Positions 1 through 5,595 of a DNA stretch of 7,817 nucleotides are shown here, one piece after another; position 1 is the first letter of the stretch, and each line of letters begins with the position of its first letter. The position numbers were made by a program, and so were the translations under genes. Under the pieces are notes generated by a model. The model had not been told where the DNA came from. It made no database searches and worked only from the letters and a program-made list of their open reading frames with translations. The stretch lies in assembly GCA_021162905.1 (NCBI GenBank), contig JAGGXT010000212.1, forward strand, positions 1 through 7,817, in the 5' to 3' direction. This stretch comes from Candidatus Odinarchaeota archaeon (lineage in GTDB: Archaea > Asgardarchaeota > JAGGXT01).

Positions 1-427
1 CAATATTCATTAAAACTTGATCTTTTAAATCTTGATCAACAAAATTCTCACATTCATATATTAACGAGGTTGCTATATAGTATCCGTTTTTGTTTCTTAT
101 CATTTCAAAATATTTCAGAAGAGAGAGTGCAAAATAGAAAAGTTCTGGTGTGTATATATCTCTATACTGAAGAATATTCTCAATAACCGCAACCGGTTCT
201 CTAAGCATATATTCATCCAAAATTATTTCACTTATTTTTTCTGCATCATTCTCGCCAAAAAGATAAAGAAGGTTCTCAGCTTCTTCCTTTAATCCTAGTA
301 GCATAAATAGCCTTATTATTCTTGCAAGAACGTATTTTTTCTCCCTCGGCTTTAATTTTTCCAATAGCAACGTTAGTGCACTTTCAAGCTCTTTAAATCT
401 ACTTTCTCCTTTATGTAAGATACTCAT
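1..427 (-). CDS. Unrecognised alpha-helical protein, N-terminal part only
   Basis: An open frame of 142 codons starts at ATG 427-425 on the minus strand and runs off the left edge without a stop, so the C-terminus is missing. It begins MSILHKGESRFKELESALTL. The start is supported by GGTGAG (437-432 on the minus strand), with six bases between GGTG and ATG, the same spacing as at other genes here. The protein has no cysteine-rich motif, signal peptide or membrane segment. It is rich in Leu, Glu and Lys in an amphipathic helical pattern (for example KEEAENLLYLFGENDAEKIS and FYFALSLLKYFEMI), which suggests a helical-repeat fold of TPR/HEAT kind; that fold is an inference. I do not recognise the family. 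It is transcribed divergently from the ABC operon, so the two may share control from the intergenic region. Confidence 0.75.
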   Translation of the reverse strand, partial: MSILHKGESRFKELESALTLLLEKLKPREKKYVLARIIRLFMLLGLKEEAENLLYLFGENDAEKISEIILDEYMLREPVAVIENILQYRDIYTPELFYFALSLLKYFEMIRNKNGYYIATSLIYECENFVDQDLKDQVLMNI

Positions 428-466
428 TGTTCTCACCAAATATTTAAAAAGCGATAATTCTCTAAC

Positions 467-478
467 TATATTAAATTT
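467..478 (-). promoter_or_regulatory. Candidate TATA box for the leftward gene
   Basis: Read on the minus strand this is AAATTTAATATA. Its centre lies about 46 bases before the ATG at 427. Placing transcription start about 26 bases downstream, as is usual in archaea, gives a leader of roughly 20 bases that still includes the GGTGAG site. The region is so AT-rich that other boxes are possible, for example TTTTTAAATA nearer the start. Confidence 0.3.
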
Positions 479-493
479 ATCGGTTTTATGAAG

Positions 494-519
494 ATAGCTA
501 TATATAGTTAAATAGCTAT
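494..519. repeat. Twin ATAGCTAT palindromes, possible operator
   Basis: The perfect 8-bp palindrome ATAGCTAT occurs at 494-501 and again at 512-519, 18 bp apart start to start, so the whole block is an outer dyad with an AT-rich centre. It lies just upstream of the candidate TATA box of the leftward gene and about 30 bp upstream of the operator-like palindrome of the rightward operon. Two symmetric half-sites at this distance would suit a dimer-of-dimers regulator, but AT-rich sequence gives such patterns by chance more often than GC-rich sequence. Confidence 0.3.
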
Positions 520-549
520 TGGTATTAATATTAACGTTTTTATTATAAA

Positions 550-565
550 TGTGCATTAATGCACA
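550..565. promoter_or_regulatory. Perfect 16-bp palindrome, candidate operator site 1
   Basis: TGTGCATTAATGCACA is identical to its reverse complement over all 16 bases. It sits directly upstream of the TATA box (569-576), where BRE and TFB contacts would fall, so a protein bound here would be well placed to block or recruit the basal factors. Part of it (CATTAATGCACAAAAT, 554-569) recurs exactly at 605-620. The V4R regulator encoded at the end of this gene group is the natural candidate ligand, by inference only. Confidence 0.65.
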
Positions 566-568
566 AAA

Positions 569-576
569 TTTATAAA
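569..576 (+). promoter_or_regulatory. TATA box of the ABC operon
   Basis: TTTATAAA, preceded by the A-run AAAA (565-568) where a BRE would sit. Transcription start about 26 bases downstream would fall near 598-600, giving a leader of about 31 bases ending in GGTGAG. The placement also argues against the in-frame ATG at 559, which lies upstream of this box inside the palindrome. Confidence 0.55.
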
Positions 577-604
577 CCCAATATTGCATATATTCATAGA
601 TATA

Positions 605-620
605 CATTAATGCACAAAAT
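605..620 (+). promoter_or_regulatory. Repeat of the operator sequence, candidate site 2
   Basis: CATTAATGCACAAAAT is an exact 16-bp repeat of 554-569, offset by 51 bp (close to five helical turns). Here the left arm of the palindrome is imperfect (ATACATTAATGCACA), so one half-site is degenerate. It falls just after the predicted transcription start and immediately before the GGTGAG ribosome site. The two sites therefore bracket the TATA box and start point, an arrangement typical of repression. Confidence 0.55.
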
Positions 621-626
621 GGTGAG
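621..626 (+). promoter_or_regulatory. Ribosome binding site that fixes the ATPase start
   Basis: GGTGAG matches the GGTGA core complementary to the archaeal 16S 3' end. Six bases separate GGTG from ATG 631. The ATGs at 559, 610 and 619 have no such site and lie within or before the promoter elements. Confidence 0.65.
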
Positions 627-630
627 TACA

Positions 631-1842
631 ATGCCAAATTCACTAAAAATTCGCAGTGGATTAGAACCAGCAGTACACAGAGTTAAAACTCAGGAAATGC
701 TAAGTGATAAGTTTCAAAAAAACATATTACTAACTATCGCATTCTTTTTAACTCTAATTGAAATATTAGCAACTACTGGCAATCTTATATGGGTAACAAG
801 CATTATTTCTCAACCAATATCACTATGTATCAGCACAATTACAATATCATTATTTCTTATTGGTGCCTTAGGTTTGCACATAAAGAATAACTTCTTATCT
901 CATTTATTGCTAATAGCGTGTTGTGTCGAGTTTTTGATGAGTTTAATTTTTCTATACGTGATATTTGTAATGCCTGATGTGCTTATTTTAACCGTTTTTC
1001 ATGCTCTCTTGATATCTGTAATAAGTCTTTTAGGTGTCTTTCTTTCATTAAAAACAATTTCTTGGAATATACGGATCAAAAGAATAGAGAACCTCAAATT
1101 CAATGATAATCTAAACTATATATCAAACAGTGAGTACTCAGTTGAAATGATCAATGTTCACAAAGTTTACAAAGTCGGTGAGATAAAAGTTCATGCTTTA
1201 AGGGGAGTGAACCTAAAGGTTCGTAGAGGTGAATTCATTGCAATAATGGGGCCTTCTGGATCAGGCAAATCTACCTTATTAAACTTAATTGGTGCCTTAG
1301 ATAAGCCTACGGAAGGTAAAGTAATTATCGATGGAATTGACATAAGTACTTTAAATAATGATCAACTGGCAAAACTTCGAAATGAGAAGATAGGGTTTAT
1401 ATTTCAAAATTTTAACTTAATCAATCGCTCAAAGGTTATTAGAAATATCGAGTTACCAGCAATTATAAAAGGAATGCCTAAAAGAGAGAGAATAAAGAGA
1501 GCATTAGAATTGCTGAAAGCTCTCGGATTAGAAGGACTTCATAATAGAAGGCCAAAGCATCTAAGTGGTGGGCAACAACAGAGAGTTGCTATTGCTAGAG
1601 CATTAATAAACTCACCGCAGATCATACTTGCTGATGAGCCTACAGGAAATCTTGACTCCGTTTCTGGACGTGAAGTAATGAGTTACTTAAGAATGATGAA
1701 TGAGAGATTCGGTACAACGGTAATTGTTGTAACACATGATCGTGAAGTTGGTGAGATGGCTGATAGAATAGTTCATATTAAAGATGGAATGATAATTGGT
1801 GAGGAAATCATAAGGAGGGAAAAATATGAGAAGAACAATTAG
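631..1842 (+). CDS. ABC transporter ATPase (LolD/MacB type) with N-terminal four-helix membrane domain
   Basis: A 403-residue protein. Residues about 31-140 form four hydrophobic segments (roughly 31-49, 62-83, 88-113 and 116-140); an even number leaves both the N-terminus and the ATPase in the cytoplasm, and the positive residues after segments 2 and 4 agree. Residues about 170-390 are a complete ABC ATPase: A-loop Tyr180, Walker A GPSGSGKST (207-215), Q-loop Gln259, signature LSGGQ (311-315), Walker B IILADE (331-336), D-loop GNLD (339-342) and H-loop His369. The sequence style (HALRGVNL, GPSGSGKSTLLNLIGALDKP, QQQRVAIARAL) is that of the LolD/MacB family, which powers FtsX-type permeases such as the one encoded two genes downstream. 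Members of this family are usually free ATPases, or have the membrane part at the C-terminus as in MacB; a four-helix domain in front is unusual. All catalytic residues are present. The stop overlaps the next gene by 17 bp, so translation is probably coupled. Confidence 0.9.
   Translation: MPNSLKIRSGLEPAVHRVKTQEMLSDKFQKNILLTIAFFLTLIEILATTGNLIWVTSIISQPISLCISTITISLFLIGALGLHIKNNFLSHLLLIACCVEFLMSLIFLYVIFVMPDVLILTVFHALLISVISLLGVFLSLKTISWNIRIKRIENLKFNDNLNYISNSEYSVEMINVHKVYKVGEIKVHALRGVNLKVRRGEFIAIMGPSGSGKSTLLNLIGALDKPTEGKVIIDGIDISTLNNDQLAKLRNEKIGFIFQNFNLINRSKVIRNIELPAIIKGMPKRERIKRALELLKALGLEGLHNRRPKHLSGGQQQRVAIARALINSPQIILADEPTGNLDSVSGREVMSYLRMMNERFGTTVIVVTHDREVGEMADRIVHIKDGMIIGEEIIRREKYEKNN
1814..1818 (+). 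promoter_or_regulatory. Ribosome binding site inside the ATPase gene
   Basis: GGAGG lies within the last codons of the ATPase gene, seven bases before ATG 1826, and fixes the overlapping start of the secreted-protein gene. Confidence 0.6.
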
Positions 1843-3448
1843 CTCTTTATTTCTATTATTTTTGATACTAACATTATTTAGTACATCATTATTAATGACT
1901 AATATGAAAGTTCATGTAAAAGCGGCCATTGCAGTTGACTTTGAAATTGAAAACGTAGTATGGGGTACACCACAAAATTATCCAATTTCTGTATCACCAG
2001 GAGATACCAATGTTCCTCTCACAATATTTGTAAGAAACTTATCAAATAACACACTGAGAGGGGTCCGTGGTACATTAAATCTAAGTTATCCATTTAAGGA
2101 TTACGTTACAGAAAGCTACACCGCCGAGGCTACAGCTCAACCCGTTGAACAAGGAAATGTGTTTAATCAAACTGGTGATATTCTTGAAATGGGTTCCTTT
2201 ACATTGACTTTTAATTTGAATATTGATCCGAATGCAACAAAGGGTGTTTATTATTATAATTTAACTTTAACATACTTTGTGTCTGTAGGTAATGTTTTTG
2301 TCGCAGGTGAACCAAGGGTCTATTTAATTCCAATACGAATCTACAATAGAGCACCTGTAATTTATTCTGTAAACCCCGCTTCAGGAACTGTTGATGTGTT
2401 TATTGGTGAAACAGTCAACTTTACAGTAAATAAATGCAAAGATCCAGATAATGATACTCTGAACTATGAATGGTATTTTGATGGCGATTTGGTATTAGAA
2501 AATAGTACTACATACATATATACCGCGTTAGAAGAAGATGTGGGCTCTCACACCTTAGAGTTCAGAGCATCAGATGGGAATTTAACAACTTCGTGGACGT
2601 GGGCTATTAATGTTATGAGAGAAGTTAAAACAACGGTTAAAGTTAGTAACCAATATGTAACTGTTGGTCTTGTGAATACGATCAATTTTACAATTTCAAA
2701 TAATATATGGCATGGTCGGGTTGATGTGAGTTACACTGTTCCAAATCCACTAGTTATAAATGGAAATAGTTCATGGACATTTTATAACATTACCCCTGAT
2801 GATATTATTGTGGTTACAGTATCGGTTTATGTTCCATTTGGCGCATATGGAAATACCTTTCCAACGCAAATAGGACTAAGTTACTCAGACGAGTACGGAA
2901 ATGAATACACTGAAACATATAGTGTAGGATTAGTCACTCGTGGATATATTAGAATTGTTGTTTACGAAAAATCAGTAATTCCAACTCCTGTAAAACCTGG
3001 AGAGAAAGTAGCTTTTAGCGCAACTATACTAAATAAGGGTAACATAGGTGCAATCTTTACAAATGTTTCAATAATACCAAATAATATTCTTGAGCTAACC
3101 CCTGAAAGTGTTACTTATATTGGTGATGTTGATGCAAACTCTCCAGTTCCATTTACAGTATATGCGTATGTTAAAAGTGATGTAAACAATGGAACTTACC
3201 CGATCTTAATTAAAATCTACTATGAAGATGATTTGTTCAATGAATACGCATTAAACGTTACTTTTCTCCTTACAGTATTAAAAGTAACAAATACCGAGAA
3301 TGAAACACAATCAACCATTATAGATCTCTATGAAGTATTATATAGAGGTGGATGGACTGTAATTATAGGTGGCATAGCAGTTATCGTATTCGCTATTGTT
3401 TATAGTAAAAAGAAGTTGAAACAATTAGAATCATCAAGTTTAATTTAA
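1826..3448 (+). CDS. Secreted, membrane-anchored Ig-like/PKD-like protein (COG1361 type)
   Basis: A 540-residue protein. It starts with MRR and a hydrophobic stretch (about 5-25), a signal peptide or N-terminal anchor, and ends with one membrane segment (about 509-526) followed by the basic stop-transfer sequence SKKKLKQ. Nearly the whole chain is therefore outside the cell. Residues about 37-172 are a beta-rich module of NEW3/CARDB kind. Residues about 177-264 resemble a PKD/cadherin-like module (APVIYSVNPASG, DPDNDTLNYEWYFDG, and a closing HTLEFRASDGN). Residues about 266-370 and 375-487 are two further beta modules; the last has the KPGEKVAF and LNKGNIGA pattern seen in archaeal S-layer-like COG1361 proteins. 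About 17 Asn-X-Ser/Thr sequons point to N-glycosylation. No catalytic motif is visible. It lies between the ATPase and permease genes, overlapping the first by 17 bp, so it is probably the outer part of the same machine, comparable in position to MacA-like adaptors though unrelated in sequence. A substrate-binding or surface-layer role is possible. Confidence 0.8.
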   Translation: MRRTISSLFLLFLILTLFSTSLLMTNMKVHVKAAIAVDFEIENVVWGTPQNYPISVSPGDTNVPLTIFVRNLSNNTLRGVRGTLNLSYPFKDYVTESYTAEATAQPVEQGNVFNQTGDILEMGSFTLTFNLNIDPNATKGVYYYNLTLTYFVSVGNVFVAGEPRVYLIPIRIYNRAPVIYSVNPASGTVDVFIGETVNFTVNKCKDPDNDTLNYEWYFDGDLVLENSTTYIYTALEEDVGSHTLEFRASDGNLTTSWTWAINVMREVKTTVKVSNQYVTVGLVNTINFTISNNIWHGRVDVSYTVPNPLVINGNSSWTFYNITPDDIIVVTVSVYVPFGAYGNTFPTQIGLSYSDEYGNEYTETYSVGLVTRGYIRIVVYEKSVIPTPVKPGEKVAFSATILNKGNIGAIFTNVSIIPNNILELTPESVTYIGDVDANSPVPFTVYAYVKSDVNNGTYPILIKIYYEDDLFNEYALNVTFLLTVLKVTNTENETQSTIIDLYEVLYRGGWTVIIGGIAVIVFAIVYSKKKLKQLESSSLI

Positions 3449-3458
3449 TATTATATAT

Positions 3459-3465
3459 GGTGATC
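3459..3465 (+). promoter_or_regulatory. Ribosome binding site that fixes the permease start
   Basis: GGTGATC is a seven-base match to the archaeal anti-Shine-Dalgarno complement. Six bases separate GGTG from ATG 3469. The first in-frame ATG, at 3457, overlaps this site, so 3469 is the better start. Confidence 0.7.
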
Positions 3466-3468
3466 TTA

Positions 3469-4674
3469 ATGGAATGGATCGGAAAGTATATGGAGCTTCT
3501 GAAACTATCAGTTGAAGCGCTAACAGAGAGAAAAATGAGAGCTGGACTGACAATTCTAATGGTTACTATAGGAACTAGTCTATTGGTTGCTGTTAATGGT
3601 ATTAGCACTGGAACAGTAGCATACATCAATAGTCAATTTGAAAATATAGGGGCTAATTTACTTATAATTAACCCGCGTAGCTCAGATGAACCATTAGACG
3701 ACTTCTTTGTCGATGATGTTAAAAAAATTGATGGAGTCTACGATGTAGTTCCTTTTTATCAACAAATTGCTATAATCAGTTCTAGAGGAAAAACCCAATC
3801 GATAGTTGTTATGGGAATAGAGCAAGATAAACTTCACCTAATCTACCCAACATTCAAACTCAAAGAAGGTAATCTTGTTCCAGAATCAGATAATACAGGT
3901 ATAATTTTAGGTCATGAACTTGCATACGGCAGCGATCCTGAAAACCCATTTGCAGTCGTAGGACAAACAGTTAGAATACAATTTTCTAAAAATGTAAGAC
4001 GAGAGACTATACAATACAAGAAAAGTTTCGTTGTTCGTGGAATTATAGATTACATAGGTAGCGGTATAGTTCCTGTGGATCAGATGGCATTTATACCCCT
4101 AAGAGTTGCTGAAGATTTCTTTGAAAGAGATGGACGATACGATGGAGTCTATGTTATTACAAAAGATCCATCCTATAACGAATATGTTATGGAGAAAATC
4201 CGTGAAAAGTATAACGTCAATATAATATCTCCTAAAGCAATAATTGATGTTATTATCAAAATTGAAGATGCTATAGCATTATTCATAGATAATATAGCGG
4301 CAGTTTCATTGCTTGTTGCAGCTGTTGGCATAATTACTACACTATGGACCTCGGTGCTTGAAAGGGTCAGAGAGATCGGGGTGTTAAAGGCTATAGGATT
4401 TAAAGAGATTCATATTCTAATACTGTTTCTTAATGAAGCTCTAATTGTAGGATTTTTAGGTGGTGCTCTTGGTATAGTCACTGGAATCGGTCTATCATAT
4501 GCTTTCAAGCTCATAATTGTACATGAAGCTACAAAATATATACAACCACTATTCTTGCCTGAACATTTCATTGAGGCATTTTCACTATCTATAGTCCTTA
4601 GCGCTATTGCTGGATTTTATCCGTCATGGCGAGCTGCAAAATTAGATCCTGTTGTTGCTATACGCTATGAATAA
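3469..4674 (+). CDS. MacB/FtsX-type ABC transporter permease
   Basis: A 401-residue protein with the full MacB/LolC layout. Membrane segment 1 is at about 25-45, after the amphipathic KLSVEALTERKMRAGLT. A large extracytoplasmic domain spans about 46-268, and segments 2-4 are at about 270-295, 316-348 and 366-385. Family signatures are SVLERVREIGVLKAIG (295-310) at the cytoplasmic coupling helix and the C-terminal PSWRAAKLDPVVAIRYE (385-401). In the characterised family these permeases do not pass substrate through the membrane. They use cytoplasmic ATP hydrolysis to move the external domain (mechanotransmission), for example for lipoprotein release, toxin or peptide efflux, or activation of wall enzymes. 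Only one permease gene is present, so a homodimer is likely. The gene follows the exoprotein by 20 bp, and the ATPase is two genes upstream. The substrate cannot be read from the sequence. Confidence 0.9.
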   Translation: MEWIGKYMELLKLSVEALTERKMRAGLTILMVTIGTSLLVAVNGISTGTVAYINSQFENIGANLLIINPRSSDEPLDDFFVDDVKKIDGVYDVVPFYQQIAIISSRGKTQSIVVMGIEQDKLHLIYPTFKLKEGNLVPESDNTGIILGHELAYGSDPENPFAVVGQTVRIQFSKNVRRETIQYKKSFVVRGIIDYIGSGIVPVDQMAFIPLRVAEDFFERDGRYDGVYVITKDPSYNEYVMEKIREKYNVNIISPKAIIDVIIKIEDAIALFIDNIAAVSLLVAAVGIITTLWTSVLERVREIGVLKAIGFKEIHILILFLNEALIVGFLGGALGIVTGIGLSYAFKLIIVHEATKYIQPLFLPEHFIEAFSLSIVLSAIAGFYPSWRAAKLDPVVAIRYE

Positions 4675-4688
4675 GATTTCAAGCCAGT

Positions 4689-4710
4689 GTTTTTATTTAA
4701 TATTTAACAA
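4689..4710 (+). promoter_or_regulatory. AT-rich box, possible promoter or weak terminator
   Basis: The stretch beginning GTTTTTATTTAATATTTAAC in the 56-bp gap before the regulator gene contains TATA-like sequence; a start point about 26 bases on would give a very short leader or none. The T-rich part could instead end transcription of the ABC operon. Either reading is tentative, and read-through from the operon is also possible. Confidence 0.3.
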
Positions 4711-4730
4711 AAGAGGTGAGAGTGAATATC

Positions 4731-5462
4731 ATGAATAAACGATTAAATAAGAAAATAGTTGAAGAAATATTAAATGCCTTAGATGGTACTGTATGGGGTA
4801 TGACCATTGAAGAACTCTCTGAGGTTACTGGAAGGCATAGAAATACACTTGCAAAGTATTTACCCACACTAGAAAAAATAGATCTTGTAGTCCGTAGATC
4901 CATAGGAAAATATACATTCTGGTTGCTAAGCGCAACATATAGGTTTAGAACATCAGATGCCCCAATGAAATTCTTTCAACATCTTTCAAACATAATTGAT
5001 GCACATTTTAAAAAAGGTGAAGCTATCTCTATTTTTGAGATAAGCAGAAAAATTGGATATATATTAGCGAGTCGAGAGGAGTTCTTAAAAATTATTGAAA
5101 GACTTAGCAAGCAGACAGAACCAATAGAATACCTTAGTGGTTTGTTAGGAATATTCTTGCCCTCAATGCTTCCCCGATTAAGATTCAAAATTAATGAATT
5201 TGATTTTGATGATAATAAAATTAGAATTTCTGTGTCTAAATGTCCTTGCAATGGAAACCCGAAGTTTAAGTCATCATGCATTTCCATGGGTGGATTTCTA
5301 CAAGGTGTTATGGAAAAGATAGGTCTTGAAGTAGAAAAAATAGAAGAAATTGATTGCCAAATAAATGGTGCTAGTGCTTGCACATTTGAAGCTACACTTA
5401 AAAAGAAAATAAGAGAGTATTTTCCTGCAGTAGCCTTAGAAATTGAAATGAAAAAATATTAG
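4731..5462 (+). CDS. Transcription regulator: winged-helix DNA-binding domain plus V4R sensor domain
   Basis: A 243-residue soluble protein. Residues about 8-66 fit a winged helix-turn-helix: helix, TIEELSEVTGRHRNTLAKYL as the turn and recognition helix, then a basic wing (VVRRSIGKYTFWLL). Residues about 75-140 are mainly helical. Residues about 150-225 match the C-terminal half of a V4R (4-vinyl reductase) domain: KCPCNG, then a Cys before GGFLQGVMEKIGLEVE, then CQINGASACTFEATL. Five cysteines (171, 173, 183, 209, 217) lie in this part and none elsewhere, as expected for metal or redox sensing. HTH-V4R proteins include the methanogen redox regulator MsvR; the effector here is unknown. The start is uncertain: GAGGTGA (4713-4719) precedes GTG 4722 by only a few bases and ATG 4731 by about twelve, while a weaker AGTG (4721-4724) has the usual six-base spacing to ATG 4731. 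I use ATG 4731; GTG 4722 would add three residues. Its place directly after the ABC operon suggests that it controls that operon. Confidence 0.82.
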   Translation: MNKRLNKKIVEEILNALDGTVWGMTIEELSEVTGRHRNTLAKYLPTLEKIDLVVRRSIGKYTFWLLSATYRFRTSDAPMKFFQHLSNIIDAHFKKGEAISIFEISRKIGYILASREEFLKIIERLSKQTEPIEYLSGLLGIFLPSMLPRLRFKINEFDFDDNKIRISVSKCPCNGNPKFKSSCISMGGFLQGVMEKIGLEVEKIEEIDCQINGASACTFEATLKKKIREYFPAVALEIEMKKY

Positions 5463-5516
5463 TTGATTATCTACACAAATTTTTATAGAAATTTAATTTT
5501 CTAGGGAAACTCGTAA

Positions 5517-5523
5517 TTTTTTT
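5517..5523 (+). terminator. T-tract, possible terminator of the regulator gene
   Basis: A run of seven T (TTTTTTT) lies about 55 bp after the regulator stop codon; a T-rich stretch also lies at 5479-5500. Archaeal termination commonly uses oligo-T without a strong hairpin. No convincing stem precedes it. Confidence 0.35.
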
Positions 5524-5531
5524 CTAGTCCT

Positions 5532-5552
5532 AAAAGCGAAAGCCTTTAATCA
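5532..5552 (+). promoter_or_regulatory. Candidate BRE and TATA box of the malic enzyme gene
   Basis: AAAAGCGAAAG (5532-5542) is a purine-rich BRE-like element directly before CCTTTAATCA (5543-5552). Transcription start would fall near 5573-5576, leaving a leader of about 20 bases that still contains GGTG (5586-5589). This makes the gene an independent transcription unit. Confidence 0.45.
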
Positions 5553-5585
5553 TTATTGGTCTATTTTTGGATAACTACTATGGAT

Positions 5586-5589
5586 GGTG
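5586..5589 (+). promoter_or_regulatory. Ribosome binding site that favours the malic enzyme start at 5596
   Basis: GGTG is followed by six bases and then ATG 5596, the same spacing as at three other genes in the window. The upstream in-frame ATG at 5584 overlaps this site and has none of its own; using it would add four residues (MVQY). Confidence 0.5.
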
Positions 5590-5595
5590 CAATAC

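Noticed and set aside
559..630. Extension of the ATPase to the first in-frame ATG at 559
   Set aside because: That ATG lies inside the 16-bp palindrome and upstream of the TATA box, and has no ribosome site; GGTGAG with standard spacing supports 631.
3393..3629. Minus-strand open frame of 78 codons
   Set aside because: It is antisense to the exoprotein end and permease start, both clearly coding, and shows no family motif or ribosome site.
4697..4903. Minus-strand open frame of 68 codons
   Set aside because: Antisense to the winged-helix region of the regulator; no motif.
4999..5007. TGATGCACA inside the regulator gene as a third operator half-site
   Set aside because: Only a partial half-site match within coding sequence, with no symmetric partner.
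4976..5383. Minus-strand open frame of 135 codons
   Set aside because: Lies wholly antisense to the V4R regulator, whose plus-strand protein has recognisable domains.
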